Numbered from the stretch's first letter, positions 9,036 to 19,138 are shown. The stretch: DNA of 64,000 nucleotides from Polaribacter vadi (GCF_018861005.1 NZ_JAHKQL010000022.1:156661-220660); one strand, 5' to 3'. Notes: generated from the letters alone by a model not told the origin. Program-made: numbers and translations.

Positions 9036-10088
9036 ATGAAAACAGACTTTAACATCAACAACCTAGTAAGAGAAAATATTAAATCTTTAAAACCATATTC
9101 ATCTGCAAGAGACGAATATAAAGATATAACCTATAATGATATGATTTTCTTGGATGCCAATGAAAATCCTTTTGAAAATGGTGTAAATCGATATCCAGAT
9201 CCACAACAACTTGGTGTAAAAGATATTTTATCTGAAATTAAAGGAGTTGATGTAGAAAATATACTTTTAGGAAATGGTAGTGACGAAGTTTTAGATTTAA
9301 TTTACAGAGCTTTTTGTGAACCAAAAGTAGATAATGTTATTACTTTACCACCAACTTATGGTATGTATTCTGTTTTAGCAGATTTAAACAACATTGAAAA
9401 TAAAAAGGTTTTATTGAGTACTGAATTTCAGCCAAATATTAAAGAAATTTTAAGTACTGTAAATAAAAATACTAAAATTCTATTTTTATGTTCACCCAAT
9501 AACCCAACAGGCAATAGTTTTACAGAAAAATCAATACACGAATTACTAATAAAATTTAAAGGTTTAGTAGTTATTGATGAGGCTTATATCGATTTTTCTA
9601 CTCAAAAAAGTTGGTTGAAAAAAATAGAGAAATTTCCTAACTTAATAATTACACAGACTTTGTCTAAAGCCTATGGTTTAGCAGGTATTCGTTTGGGCGT
9701 TTGTTATGCATCTAAAGCAATTATTAAAATTTTAAACAATATAAAACCACCCTATAATGTAAATGAATTAACACAACAAAGAGCAGTTAATCGTTTGCAA
9801 AAAATAGATGAAATTAATAACGAAGTTGCACAGCTAATTAGCGAAAGAAAACGTTTAAAACAAGAGTTAGAAAGTAGTATAAATTTTATAGAAAAAGTAT
9901 ACCCTTCAGATGGTAATTTTTTACTCTTAAAAGTAGATGATGCTAATAAGCGTTATAGACAATTAATAGAATATGGTGTAGTAATTAGAAATAGAACTAC
10001 ACAACCTTTATGCGAAAATTGCTTGCGAATTAGTGTTGGTATTTGCGAAGAAAATCAAAGATTAATCAGAGCTTTAAAATCATTATAA
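9036..10088 (+). CDS. hisC: Histidinol-phosphate aminotransferase
   Basis: A PLP-dependent fold-type I transaminase converting imidazole-acetol phosphate and glutamate to histidinol phosphate. The 350 residues show [19 protein letters not shown] (about 42-60), [12 protein letters not shown], the cofactor-contacting SPNNPTGN (about 152-159), DEAYIDF, and the PLP-lysine motif [14 protein letters not shown] (about 208-221). A weak five-base-pair hairpin with few Ts lies in the 37-base gap after hisD and probably does not stop transcription. hisB follows after two bases. Confidence 0.96.
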   Translation: MKTDFNINNLVRENIKSLKPYSSARDEYKDITYNDMIFLDANENPFENGVNRYPDPQQLGVKDILSEIKGVDVENILLGNGSDEVLDLIYRAFCEPKVDNVITLPPTYGMYSVLADLNNIENKKVLLSTEFQPNIKEILSTVNKNTKILFLCSPNNPTGNSFTEKSIHELLIKFKGLVVIDEAYIDFSTQKSWLKKIEKFPNLIITQTLSKAYGLAGIRLGVCYASKAIIKILNNIKPPYNVNELTQQRAVNRLQKIDEINNEVAQLISERKRLKQELESSINFIEKVYPSDGNFLLLKVDDANKRYRQLIEYGVVIRNRTTQPLCENCLRISVGICEENQRLIRALKSL

Positions 10089-10090
10089 TA

Positions 10091-11227
10091 ATGAAAAAAG
10101 TATTATTTATAGATAGAGATGGAACTTTAGTTTTAGAACCACCTGTAGATTATCAATTAGATAGTTTAGAAAAATTAGAATATTACCCAAAAGTATTTCA
10201 ATACATGGCAAAAATTGCCTCAGAATTAGATTATGAACTGGTAATGGTTACCAACCAAGATGGTTTAGGTACAGATTCTTTTCCAGAAGATACATTTTGG
10301 CCTGCACAGAATAAAGTAATTTCTGCATTCGAAAAAGAAGGTGTTATTTTTTCTGAAATATGTATTGATAAAACTTTTCCGCATGAAAACGCAGAAACTC
10401 GTAAACCAAGAACAGGTTTATTAACTAAATATTTTTCTAACGATTATGATTTAGAAAATTCTTTTGTTTTGGGTGATAGAATTACAGACATGGAACTGGC
10501 TAAAAATTTGGGCGCAAAAGGTATTTATTTATCAGAAAACCCAGAATTAGGAGCAGATGAAATAGAAACTTCTAAACAAGAAATTTTAGATTGTATTGCT
10601 TTAAAGTCTACAGATTGGGCAGCAATTTACGAGTTTTTAAAGCTAGAAGATAGAGTTTCTGAAATTACCAGAAATACCAACGAAACTAAAATTTACATTA
10701 AACTAAATTTAGATGGTTCTGGTAAAAATGATATTGATACTGGAGTTAAATTTTTCGATCACATGTTAGATCAAATTGGTAGACATGGAGCTATGGATTT
10801 AACTGTAAAAGTTGATGGTGATTTAGAGGTTGATGAGCATCATACAATAGAAGATACTATGATTGCTTTAGGTGAATTATTTCACAAAGCATTAGGTAAT
10901 AAATTAGGTATAGAACGTTATGGTTTTTGTTTGCCAATGGATGATTGTTTAGCGCAAGCAGCAGTTGATTTTGGTGGTAGACCTTGGCTAGTTTGGGATG
11001 CAGATTTTAAACGAGAAATGATTGGAGATATGCCAACAGAAATGTTTTTACATTTGTTTAAATCGTTTACAGATGGTGCAAAATGTAATTTAAACATTAA
11101 AGCAGAAGGTGATAATGAGCATCATAAAATAGAAGGAATTTTTAAAGCCTTTGCAAAAGCAATGAAAATGGCCGTAAAAAGAGATGCTAACAAAATGTTT
11201 TTACCATCAACAAAAGGAGTGTTGTAA
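10091..11227 (+). CDS. hisB: Bifunctional histidinol-phosphatase / imidazoleglycerol-phosphate dehydratase
   Basis: A fusion of two activities. Residues 1 to about 165 are a HAD-type histidinol-phosphate phosphatase with the nucleophile motif FIDRDGTLV at the N-terminus and [10 protein letters not shown] downstream. Residues from about 185 to 378 are IGP dehydratase with the paired metal-binding motifs DEHHTIEDT and EHHKIEG. This two-domain HisB is known from E. coli and many Bacteroidota. The start at 10091 gives [12 protein letters not shown]; an earlier in-frame start would overlap the end of hisC by 46 bases and add an unconserved tail. It continues the operon at a two-base spacing. Confidence 0.95.
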   Translation: MKKVLFIDRDGTLVLEPPVDYQLDSLEKLEYYPKVFQYMAKIASELDYELVMVTNQDGLGTDSFPEDTFWPAQNKVISAFEKEGVIFSEICIDKTFPHENAETRKPRTGLLTKYFSNDYDLENSFVLGDRITDMELAKNLGAKGIYLSENPELGADEIETSKQEILDCIALKSTDWAAIYEFLKLEDRVSEITRNTNETKIYIKLNLDGSGKNDIDTGVKFFDHMLDQIGRHGAMDLTVKVDGDLEVDEHHTIEDTMIALGELFHKALGNKLGIERYGFCLPMDDCLAQAAVDFGGRPWLVWDADFKREMIGDMPTEMFLHLFKSFTDGAKCNLNIKAEGDNEHHKIEGIFKAFAKAMKMAVKRDANKMFLPSTKGVL

Positions 11228-11228
11228 A

Positions 11229-11260
11229 AAGCCCATCCCAACCTTCCCTAAGGGAAGGAG
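11229..11260. repeat. Palindromic repeat-like element, first half of the hisB-hisH gap
   Basis: Just past the hisB stop is a G/C-rich palindrome (ccttccct, one base, agggaagg, 11242-11258) flanked by gcccatccca. Its base composition is unlike the A/T-rich surroundings. It resembles short mobile palindromes that, from memory, are common between flavobacterial genes. A transcript could form a hairpin here, but there is no T run. Confidence 0.45.
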
Positions 11261-11281
11261 TACCAATATTGAAAACAAAAA

Positions 11282-11923
11282 ATGATTCATAAAAATAAAA
11301 TCCACAACAGTGAGCAACCCTCCTCCTTTGGAGGAGTTGGAGGAGGCCTCGTAATAATTGATTACGGAGCAGGAAACATAAAAAGCATTCAATTTGCTTT
11401 TAAACGTTTGGGGGTAGATGCTGTTTTATCGAATAATATTGATGAAATAAAAGCTGCAGATAAAGTAATTTTTCCAGGAGTAGGAGAAGCAAGTTCTGCT
11501 ATGAAAATGTTGCAAGAAAGTGGTTTAGATAAAGTGATTCCTACATTAGCACAACCGGTTTTAGGTATTTGTTTAGGTATGCAGTTAATGTGTAACTCAT
11601 CAGAAGAAGGAAATACAAAGGGTTTAGGAATTTTTGATGTTGATGTTAAAAAGTTTTCGAATGCTGTTAAGGTTCCTCAAATGGGATGGAATGTAATTTA
11701 CAACTTAGAGTCTGAATTGTTTGCTGGTATTAAAGAAAAAGAATTTATGTATTTAGTGCATAGTTTTTACGCAGAAGAATGCGCAGAATCAATTGCAACT
11801 ACAGATTATGAAATCGAATATGCATCAGCATTAAAAAAGGGTAATTTTTATGGAGTTCAATTTCATCCAGAGAAATCATCAAAATCAGGTGAACAAATTT
11901 TGAAAAACTTCTTGAACATTTAA
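11282..11923 (+). CDS. hisH: Imidazole glycerol phosphate synthase, glutamine amidotransferase subunit
   Basis: A class I amidotransferase supplying ammonia to HisF. The core begins LVIIDYGAGNIKS at residue 23, the nucleophile is Cys97 in LGICLGMQ, and the His/Glu pair lies in VQFHPEKSS near the C-terminus. The 213 residues exceed the usual 195-205 because of a 22-residue N-terminal extension. That extension is encoded partly by a GGAGG-rich repeat (11313-11350) and reads SSFGGVGGG. No ATG, GTG or TTG lies in frame nearer the core, so the ATG at 11282 is the only standard start. Either the extension is translated or a non-standard start is used. Confidence 0.93.
   Translation: MIHKNKIHNSEQPSSFGGVGGGLVIIDYGAGNIKSIQFAFKRLGVDAVLSNNIDEIKAADKVIFPGVGEASSAMKMLQESGLDKVIPTLAQPVLGICLGMQLMCNSSEEGNTKGLGIFDVDVKKFSNAVKVPQMGWNVIYNLESELFAGIKEKEFMYLVHSFYAEECAESIATTDYEIEYASALKKGNFYGVQFHPEKSSKSGEQILKNFLNI
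11313..11350. repeat. GGAGG-rich palindromic element inside the hisH 5' end
   Basis: ctcctcc / ggaggag arms around a ttt centre, followed by another ggaggagg, form a palindromic G/C-rich block in an A/T-rich setting. It encodes residues 11-23 of HisH if translation starts at 11282. It resembles a short dispersed repeat known to me from flavobacterial genomes; only one copy is in this window. Confidence 0.5.
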
Positions 11924-11935
11924 AATACTATAGCT

Positions 11936-12451
11936 ATGAAAAAACAAATTTTAATGTTTGTAATTGTATTTGGTTTTTTAATTACAGGTTATGCTCAAAA
12001 TAATCCAGTTCCTGTACATTTAGAGAACAAGCCTTTTTCTAAGGAACTCTTAAGTTTTAAAGTAACTAGTTTAGAAGGTAAAGTAGTTTCTTTAGGTGAA
12101 ATTTTGGAGTTACATAAAGGAAAAAAAATAGTGATTGATTTTTGGGCTTCTTGGTGTAGAGATTGTATTATTGATGTGCCTGCTGCTAAGAAATTAAAGC
12201 GAAAAACAAAAAATACAGACTTTGTTTATATTTCTTTGGATAAAGATATAGAACGTTGGAAAAGAGCTATAGCTTATTGGAAAATAAAAGGAGATCATTA
12301 TTACATAAAAGAGGGATGGGAAAATGAACTATCAAAATATGTAGATTTAGATTGGATACCAAGATATATAGTATTAGATGAAGCTGGAATTATTAAATTA
12401 CCTAAAGCTTTAAAAATATCAGATAAAGAAATTAAAGAAATCGTAGATTAA
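11936..12451 (+). CDS. Secreted thioredoxin-like protein within the his operon
   Basis: The 171 residues begin with a signal peptide (about 1-20, ending TGYAQ). A thioredoxin/TlpA-like domain follows, with FWASWCRDC at about 70-78, and a C-terminal region containing a [10 protein letters not shown] strand that resembles the cis-Pro segment of the fold. The CxxC spacing (CRDC) suggests a redox-active periplasmic protein. It sits 12 bases after hisH and 11 bases before hisA on the same strand, so it must be co-transcribed with histidine genes, yet no step of the pathway needs it. It could be a passenger gene. Confidence 0.85.
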   Translation: MKKQILMFVIVFGFLITGYAQNNPVPVHLENKPFSKELLSFKVTSLEGKVVSLGEILELHKGKKIVIDFWASWCRDCIIDVPAAKKLKRKTKNTDFVYISLDKDIERWKRAIAYWKIKGDHYYIKEGWENELSKYVDLDWIPRYIVLDEAGIIKLPKALKISDKEIKEIVD

Positions 12452-12462
12452 AGAAAAATTAT

Positions 12463-13200
12463 ATGCGAATTATACCAGCAATAGACATCATAGAAGGAAA
12501 ATGTGTTCGTTTAACAAAAGGCGATTACAATACCAAGAAAATTTATAACGAAAATCCGTTAGAAGTTGCTGCAGCATTTGAAGCTGCAGGAATCGAATAT
12601 TTACACGTTGTAGATTTAGATGGTGCAAAAGCAAGCCAGATTATTAATTATAAAGTTTTAGAACAAATTGCCTCTAAAACCAATTTAAAAATTGATTTTG
12701 GTGGAGGATTAAAATCTGATAAAGATTTAGAAATTGCCTTTAATTCAGGCGCAAATCAAATTACGGGAGGTAGTATTGCTGTAAAAAATCCACAAATATT
12801 CGAAAGTTGGATTGCTAAATATGGTTCAGAGAAAATTATTTTAGGAGCCGATTTTTATCCTGATGCAACAGGAGGGAAAATTGCTACAAATGGATGGCAA
12901 GAAGAAAGTTCTTTAGAGTTAATTCCTTTTATTGCAAACTATCAACAAAAAAGAATTCAATATGTAATTTGTACAGATATTTCTAAAGATGGTATGTTAC
13001 AAGGCCCAAGTTTTGATATTTATAAAGAAATTTTATCAGAAGTAAAACCTTTAAAATTAATTGCTTCTGGAGGGATTTCTACTTTTGATGAAATTCCTAA
13101 ACTAGCAGAAAATGGCTGTGAAGGAGTAATTATTGGTAAAGCGATTTATGAAAATAAAATCAGTTTAAAACAATTAGAGAATTTTATAATAAAAAAATAG
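12463..13200 (+). CDS. hisA: ProFAR isomerase
   Basis: A TIM-barrel Amadori isomerase converting ProFAR to PRFAR. The 245 residues begin [20 protein letters not shown] with the N-terminal catalytic Asp in AIDII. The second catalytic Asp lies in [14 protein letters not shown] (about 169-182), and the two phosphate-binding loops are FGGGLKS (about 78-84) and IASGGIS (about 200-206). Between hisA and hisF is a 64-base repeat-like gap. Confidence 0.97.
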   Translation: MRIIPAIDIIEGKCVRLTKGDYNTKKIYNENPLEVAAAFEAAGIEYLHVVDLDGAKASQIINYKVLEQIASKTNLKIDFGGGLKSDKDLEIAFNSGANQITGGSIAVKNPQIFESWIAKYGSEKIILGADFYPDATGGKIATNGWQEESSLELIPFIANYQQKRIQYVICTDISKDGMLQGPSFDIYKEILSEVKPLKLIASGGISTFDEIPKLAENGCEGVIIGKAIYENKISLKQLENFIIKK

Positions 13201-13264
13201 TCATTTGCTTTTAGCAGTTTGCTATTTGCGAACAGCCAAAAGCCTAGAGCCAAAAGCTATAAAA
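13201..13264. repeat. Repeat-like palindromic gap between hisA and hisF
   Basis: This 64-base gap contains gcttttagc, later echoed as gccaaaagc and again gccaaaagct, so it can fold through agcttttggc-type pairing. It resembles a family of AGCTTTTAGC-type intergenic repeats that I associate with Flavobacteriaceae. An in-frame TTG at 13205 would translate this repeat as the HisF N-terminus, which is unlikely. Confidence 0.4.
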
Positions 13265-14020
<756 letters not shown>

Positions 14021-14025
14021 TACAA

Positions 14026-14487
14026 ATGGAGGGTTTAGAAATTATAGAATATAAGAATAAGTATCAAAAAGAATTCAGAGAACTTAATCTACATTGGCTT
14101 AAGAAATTTGAACTTTATGAAAAAGCTGATGATTATTTATTAGACAATCCTGAGGAATTTATAAAAAATGGAGCTACTATATTTTTGGCTCATTTAGATA
14201 ATAATCTTGTTGGTACTATATGTTTAAATCCTTTAAATAACACAACTTATGAAATTTTAAAGTTTGCTGTTAGTGATGGATATAAGCGATTAGGAATAGG
14301 GAATAAATTATTGCAAATTGGTATTAATTTGTGCAAACAAAACAAAGCTGAAACAATTTTTTTAGAATCGAGTTCTAAATTACAAAATGCTTTAAAACTT
14401 TATGAAAAATATGGTTTTGAGCATGTAGAAGTTAAAGAAACTCATTTTGTTACAGCAGATATAAAAATGGAATTAAAATTAAAATAA
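14026..14487 (+). CDS. GNAT-family N-acetyltransferase within the his operon
   Basis: The 153-residue protein has a single GNAT fold. The acetyl-CoA pyrophosphate-binding motif A is visible as VSDGYKRLGIGNKLLQIGI (about 85-103), and a C-terminal block ALKLYEKYGFEHV (about 124-136) is typical of the family. The acceptor is unknown. It starts five bases after the hisF stop, and its stop codon overlaps the hisIE start (TAATG), so it is translationally coupled inside the histidine operon. No known pathway step requires it. Confidence 0.88.
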   Translation: MEGLEIIEYKNKYQKEFRELNLHWLKKFELYEKADDYLLDNPEEFIKNGATIFLAHLDNNLVGTICLNPLNNTTYEILKFAVSDGYKRLGIGNKLLQIGINLCKQNKAETIFLESSSKLQNALKLYEKYGFEHVEVKETHFVTADIKMELKLK

Positions 14488-15086
14488 TGAATATAGATTT
14501 TAATAAAAATAACGATGGTTTAGTGCCAGCAATCATACAAGATGCAACAACTAAAAATGTGTTGATGTTGGGTTATATGAATGAAGAAGCTTTTGCAAAA
14601 ACACAAGAAACTAAATTAGTTACTTTTTTTTCTAGAACTAAAAATAGACTTTGGACCAAAGGTGAAGAAAGTGGCAATGTTTTGAATTTAGTGGATATTA
14701 AACTAGATTGTGATAATGATACTTTATTGATTTTTGTAAATCCAAAAGGGCCAACTTGCCATACAGGAACTGACACTTGTTGGAGTGGAGAAAACAACCA
14801 AAACTATGGTTTCTTTTCTACTTTAGAAGATGTTATAACAGAAAGAGTTGCAAACAAAGACACTAAAAAATCTTATGTAGCTAGTTTATTTTCTAAAGGG
14901 ATTAATAAAGTTGCCCAAAAAGTAGGAGAGGAAGCTGTAGAAACAGTAATTGAAGCTATGGATAATAATGATGAGTTATTTTTATACGAATCTGCAGATT
15001 TATTATTCCATTACTTAATGTTGTTACAAGCAAAAGGATTTACCTTAAAAGATATTGAAGCAGAGTTAAAAGGCAGACATAAATAA
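14487..15086 (+). CDS. hisIE: Bifunctional phosphoribosyl-AMP cyclohydrolase / phosphoribosyl-ATP pyrophosphatase
   Basis: Performs the second and third steps of histidine synthesis. Residues 1 to about 105 form the PRA-CH domain with metal-binding CDNDT and the paired Cys of CHTGTDTCW (about 91-99). Residues from about 110 to 199 form the helical PRA-PH domain with KKSYVASLFSKG and the acidic EEAVETVIEA stretch. Length 199 is usual for the fusion. It completes the operon; its stop is immediately followed by the end of a convergent gene with no space for a terminator. Confidence 0.96.
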   Translation: MNIDFNKNNDGLVPAIIQDATTKNVLMLGYMNEEAFAKTQETKLVTFFSRTKNRLWTKGEESGNVLNLVDIKLDCDNDTLLIFVNPKGPTCHTGTDTCWSGENNQNYGFFSTLEDVITERVANKDTKKSYVASLFSKGINKVAQKVGEEAVETVIEAMDNNDELFLYESADLLFHYLMLLQAKGFTLKDIEAELKGRHK

Positions 15087-15578
15087 TTAGTTTATTGCTG
15101 TAAGAATTAAGGTTTGCATATAATTTCCTTTATCACCAGCAGCAAAAAGCATTCTGTTTTCCGTTAATTCTTCCAGTTCTAGGATGGTTAATCTTGATCG
15201 AAAATCGTTATTGAAAGATTCGCCTCTACTTACGTTTAAGAAAACGCGCCCATTTAATTCGTTTATAGAATAGGTTAGGGTTGCTGCTTGTTCTGTTGGG
15301 TTATCAAAAAAACAGCTAACTGTGCCTAAATTGGCTTCAGCTTCATTCTTGTCTTTGTAAAAAGTAAAAGTATCGTCTGTATAGCAATCATTATATTCGC
15401 TTAAAATATTCGAGTTATAGTTGCTATAGAAACTATCTACTTGCCAAGTTTTAGAACTATTACCATCAATTTTTTGTAAATCGATGCTTGTAAATCCAGT
15501 CTCAATTTCATCATCTTTACTACAGCTAAACAATAATATTGACAGTATACTTAAAACAAATACTTTATAGGTTTTCAT
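15087..15578 (-). CDS. Lipocalin-like lipoprotein of unknown role
   Basis: The 163-residue product begins with a lipoprotein signal (lipobox LFSC, Cys19, followed by SKDDE), so it is predicted to be anchored in the membrane on the periplasmic side or exported. The mature part is beta-rich with three Cys, a KTWQVDSF start and an ILELEELTENRMLF strand, a pattern seen in the lipocalin-like domains common in Bacteroidota. Ligand and function are unknown. It converges tail to tail with hisIE with zero bases between the two stop codons. Confidence 0.75.
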   Translation of the reverse strand: MKTYKVFVLSILSILLFSCSKDDEIETGFTSIDLQKIDGNSSKTWQVDSFYSNYNSNILSEYNDCYTDDTFTFYKDKNEAEANLGTVSCFFDNPTEQAATLTYSINELNGRVFLNVSRGESFNNDFRSRLTILELEELTENRMLFAAGDKGNYMQTLILTAIN

Positions 15579-15643
15579 TAGGCGGATTTTAATTTATATT
15601 GTTTTATTTAGTCAATTATAGTGCCACTTATAATAGTTGTAAT

Positions 15644-17143
15644 TTATTTTTTATTTATCAATTCTAAGGTAACATCATAAACGTTTTGTTTCGTCATTTT
15701 TGCTTTTAACCAAGCAAAGAAGCTCATTATAAAAATATCTTCTTTTTTGTGATCTAACCAAGTAAAAGATTTCTCCACTTTTTGATGGAATTCTTCTGAA
15801 GTAACAATTTCTGGATTCTTATAATAAGTTTCTATTAATTTTAAATAATTAATTACTTTTTCTTGATGTATGTTTTTTAAATACTCCTTGTAATTACGTT
15901 TAAAACTTAAAATTCTAGAGTCTACAACATCAATATTACCTAAATCTATTTGTAATAAAATTTCGATTAAATTCTTTTTTATTGTCCAGTCAAATCCTGC
16001 TTTATCAATATACCATTTGTCTGTGTGATAAAATTTTAAAAATAAACTTTGCGCTTTTTTTATTTCTTTTTTCTGTGCATAAAAAACGATCAATGATAAG
16101 TAAATGTCTAGTTGAGAAACAATGTCTAATTTTTTTTGATCTATAAAAGGTGTTAAAAGTTGTATGGCAAAATCTTGATTTCCAGAATAATTGTAATTTA
16201 AAGATACAAGTAATTGATGTTTTAGATAAAAGTCTTTATAATGTTTCTTTTTATTTTGATGCATATGTAGGTACATCAATTCTAAATATTCTAGAGATTG
16301 TTTAAACTTTTTATTTCTAAATAAAGTATTCGCAATTACATACAACACTTCTATGTGATAAAATAACTGTTTGTCTTTTGCCTTATGATTTCTTAAAGTT
16401 TCATAAGTTTCTAATAAAAATGGTTCTATGCTCCAATATTCAAAATTTTGAATAGTAGAAATATTTGTAATTTTTATAATTTGATATAAAGATTTAAATG
16501 ATAATTCATTAGAAATAGTAATTTCATTTTCTTTAAAAACGGTTTCTATTACAGATTTTAAATCAATAATTTTTTGTTGATGTTCAATTTCATTTAAAGT
16601 TTTTGTAATCTTAGCATAAGCAATGTTTAATCTTTCTTCCAACTGATGTTGCTGTTGATTTTCTTTAAATTTTAGAATGATTTCATCAATATCAATAGTT
16701 TTTAAATGATTTACATATTCAATTTTAGTGTGATATATTTCATTTAATATCGTATATAATTGATATTCATTAGCTATTAATTCTGCTTTATCTAAAATTT
16801 TATAACCTACTTTATATTGCCCTTTTTTTAAAAAAGATCTAGCAGAAATAATGTGTTTTATTAAAGAAATATCAATAGAGTTTTCTTCTTTTAAATTAAT
16901 ATTTGCTGTATAATCGATTAAAGATTTAAATAAACGTTTTCTTAAAGCGTGTAAAGCTACTTTGTTTTCTTTACTATATAATTTTAAACAAATTTCTTTA
17001 GAAGAAAAGTTATCATCTATTAAAAACTTAACTAACTGAATGTTTTTAGCATCTTTTCTTTTGTTCTTTTTATCTAGATAATAAATAAAATCTTGTTGTT
17101 TTTCTTCGGTAAATGAACTTAGTATTTGTTTTAAATCAATCAT
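15644..17143 (-). CDS. Alpha-helical protein of unknown function (TPR-like)
   Basis: This is 499 residues, almost entirely predicted helix and rich in Lys, Leu, Ile and Tyr, with no signal peptide or membrane segment. Several stretches such as EYLELMYLHMHQNKKKHYKDF resemble degenerate tetratricopeptide pairs, so a cytoplasmic scaffold or regulatory role is possible, but I do not recognise a family. The start region overlaps one copy of a repeated palindrome (17149-17164), which is likely its operator. It is divergent from the YiaA/B-like gene. Confidence 0.7.
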   Translation of the reverse strand: MIDLKQILSSFTEEKQQDFIYYLDKKNKRKDAKNIQLVKFLIDDNFSSKEICLKLYSKENKVALHALRKRLFKSLIDYTANINLKEENSIDISLIKHIISARSFLKKGQYKVGYKILDKAELIANEYQLYTILNEIYHTKIEYVNHLKTIDIDEIILKFKENQQQHQLEERLNIAYAKITKTLNEIEHQQKIIDLKSVIETVFKENEITISNELSFKSLYQIIKITNISTIQNFEYWSIEPFLLETYETLRNHKAKDKQLFYHIEVLYVIANTLFRNKKFKQSLEYLELMYLHMHQNKKKHYKDFYLKHQLLVSLNYNYSGNQDFAIQLLTPFIDQKKLDIVSQLDIYLSLIVFYAQKKEIKKAQSLFLKFYHTDKWYIDKAGFDWTIKKNLIEILLQIDLGNIDVVDSRILSFKRNYKEYLKNIHQEKVINYLKLIETYYKNPEIVTSEEFHQKVEKSFTWLDHKKEDIFIMSFFAWLKAKMTKQNVYDVTLELINKK

Positions 17144-17148
17144 TATGT

Positions 17149-17229
17149 CGTCAGTAATTACTTAACTAAAATACAAAATAATTGATATTTATATTAAAAT
17201 TTTAAATTTATATCGTCAGTAATTACTTA
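17149..17229. promoter_or_regulatory. Pair of identical 16-bp operator-like repeats in a divergent promoter
   Basis: cgtcagtaattactta occurs exactly at 17149-17164 and 17214-17229, 65 bases apart in direct orientation. Each copy contains the perfect palindrome agtaattact. One copy abuts the start of the minus-strand 499-residue gene; the other lies upstream of the plus-strand gene at 17293. Placement and palindromy suggest a shared regulator binding site. Confidence 0.55.
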
Positions 17230-17292
17230 ATTATGTTTTTACCAAGTTAAATTTCTAAACCAAATTTGCAATGTAATTATTAAACTAAAATT

Positions 17293-17778
17293 ATGAATTA
17301 TCAAACAACAGTTTCATCTAATGAAGAAACTAAAAAACAGAAAACAAAAAATAAATTAATTGCAGAAATGAATCAAAAACCAACATCTGCTTATGTAGGT
17401 GCAACTTGGGGTGTTGTTAGTATTGGGTTACTTTCTTATTGTATTGGTTTATGGAATGCAAGTATGCAACTCAATGAAAAAGGATATTACTTTGCTATTT
17501 TATTAATGGGGATTTATGCAGTAATTTCTTTGCAAAAAGCTGTAAGAGATAAAGCAGAAAGTTTAAAAGTGAGTGATATGTATTATAGTATAAGTTGGGT
17601 AGTTGTAATTGTTGCTTTGCTTTTATTAATCATTGGTTTAAGAAATGCAGATTTAACTTTGAGTGAAAAAGGTTTTTACGGAATCTCTTATTTATTAAGT
17701 CTTTTTGGGGCAATTACAGTACAGAAAAATGCAAGAGATATAGATTTTATTAAAACTAAAAAAGAACTAGAAGAGTAG
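17293..17778 (+). CDS. YiaA/YiaB-type two-helix-repeat inner-membrane protein
   Basis: The 161 residues carry two copies of a two-transmembrane-helix unit. The first (about 34-85) runs from SAYVGATWG through IGLWNASMQLNEKGYY. The second (about 97-150) repeats the pattern as SISWVVVIVALLLLIIGLRNADLTLSEKGFY. Both end in a conserved KAVRD/KNARD-type motif. This matches the YiaA/B domain, whose function is unknown. The first 33 residues are charged and cytoplasmic. It may be regulated by the repeats at 17149-17229. A hairpin separates it from the next gene. Confidence 0.85.
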   Translation: MNYQTTVSSNEETKKQKTKNKLIAEMNQKPTSAYVGATWGVVSIGLLSYCIGLWNASMQLNEKGYYFAILLMGIYAVISLQKAVRDKAESLKVSDMYYSISWVVVIVALLLLIIGLRNADLTLSEKGFYGISYLLSLFGAITVQKNARDIDFIKTKKELEE

Positions 17779-17803
17779 TTAGTTTGATAATGGTTGTTAA
17801 CCA

Positions 17804-17833
17804 AAACCTCATAAATTAAGGTTTATGAGGTTT
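17804..17833 (+). terminator. Hairpin between the YiaA/B-like gene and the DUF2157 gene
   Basis: A perfect 12-bp stem (aaacctcataaa / tttatgaggttt) with a six-base loop is followed by a short T/A tract. An in-frame ATG at 17825 lies within the stem, which favours the start at 17861 for the next gene. It may be a terminator or an attenuating structure. Confidence 0.6.
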
Positions 17834-17860
17834 AAAATTACTAACTTTAAAAAAAATATT

Positions 17861-19138
17861 ATGAATTCTAAATTAATAAGAGAATTACAAACTCTAGTAA
17901 AGAACGAAGTAATTTCTTTAGAAGTTGCAGATAAAATAGAAGCATATTACAATTCTAAATCTCCAAACCAAAGCAATAAACTTCTAACCATTTTTGGTGT
18001 TATTGGTAGCCTTTTGGTTGGTTTAGGAATTATATTGGTTTTGGCTCATAATTGGGATAATTTTTCTAAAATTACTAAAACAGTTCTTGCCTTTTTACCA
18101 CTTCTAGTAGGACAAATAATTGTGGGTTATTCATTACTAAAGAAAAAATCTAAAACTTGGTTAGAATCGTCTGGAGTATTTTTGTTTTTTGCAGTTGGTA
18201 GTTCAATTTCATTAGTAAGTCAGATTTATAATATTCCTGGAAATTTAAGTTCATTTTTATTGACTTGGATTTTACTTTGTGTACCGTTAATTTATCTATT
18301 AAAATCAAAAGCACTTTTTTTATTAATATTGGTTTTTGCTACAGTTTATAGTTTTGATGTTGGCTATAATTTTTCTGGAATTAGAAAAGTTCCTTGGATG
18401 TATTTGTTGATTATCGCAATTCTTTTACCAAAGTATTTAATGCTTCTAAAAGATGAGGTTGTACAAAATTATACTTCACTTTTAAATTGGCTTTTTCCAT
18501 TAAGTTTTATTATCGTTTTTGGTGCATTTATCAATTCAAATTTTTTGTTTGAATTAATTTTATACATCTTACTATTTGGATTACTTTATAACATTGGATT
18601 ACTTAAAAAAAATGATAAAACAAGATTAGTTAAAAATGGATTTTTAGTTATTGGCTCAATAGGCTTAGTGATAACTTTATTATTAGCGAGTTCTAAAAGT
18701 TTTTGGTATAAAAATATAGATGTTTCTAATTTAGAAATTAAAGAAATATTAATTGTAATTCTATTGATATTAAGTACTGTTTTTGTGCTGCTTAAAAATA
18801 ATTTCTTCAAAAATAAAGGGTATCAAAAACTATTTCAATCTGCATCAATAATAATGATTTTTATATTTATTGTTCATTATTTTGATGTTACTGTTGCTCT
18901 TAGCCTTATAAATTTCACAATTTTAGCTTTAGGTATTATAACTATAAAAAAAGGAGTAGATACAATCAATTTTACTTTATTAAACTACGGATTGTTAATT
19001 ATTACAGCATTAATAATAACTCGTTTTTTTGATACAAATATGTCTTTTGTTGTACGTGGTTTGTTATTTATTTTAGTAGGTGTTGGTTTCTTTTCTACTA
19101 ACTATTTATTGGCAAAAAAAATAAAAAAGAATGCTTAA
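17861..19138 (+). CDS. DUF2157 polytopic membrane protein
   Basis: The 425 residues comprise an N-terminal soluble helical segment (MNSKLIRELQTLVKNEVISL) followed by about twelve hydrophobic segments. The opening region, with NKLLTIFGVIGSLLVGLGII and LAHNWDNFS, is the characteristic DUF2157 pattern. The function of DUF2157 is not established. It overlaps the next gene by eight bases, and that gene is a GDYXXLXY protein. Such pairs are recurrent in Bacteroidota, so the two probably act together in the inner membrane. Confidence 0.85.
   Translation: MNSKLIRELQTLVKNEVISLEVADKIEAYYNSKSPNQSNKLLTIFGVIGSLLVGLGIILVLAHNWDNFSKITKTVLAFLPLLVGQIIVGYSLLKKKSKTWLESSGVFLFFAVGSSISLVSQIYNIPGNLSSFLLTWILLCVPLIYLLKSKALFLLILVFATVYSFDVGYNFSGIRKVPWMYLLIIAILLPKYLMLLKDEVVQNYTSLLNWLFPLSFIIVFGAFINSNFLFELILYILLFGLLYNIGLLKKNDKTRLVKNGFLVIGSIGLVITLLLASSKSFWYKNIDVSNLEIKEILIVILLILSTVFVLLKNNFFKNKGYQKLFQSASIIMIFIFIVHYFDVTVALSLINFTILALGIITIKKGVDTINFTLLNYGLLIITALIITRFFDTNMSFVVRGLLFILVGVGFFSTNYLLAKKIKKNA

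Noticed and set aside
15070..15090. hisIE/lipoprotein stop codons with zero gap as a missing terminator
   Set aside because: Tight convergent ends are ordinary; no structure was seen and there is no further evidence of transcript interference.
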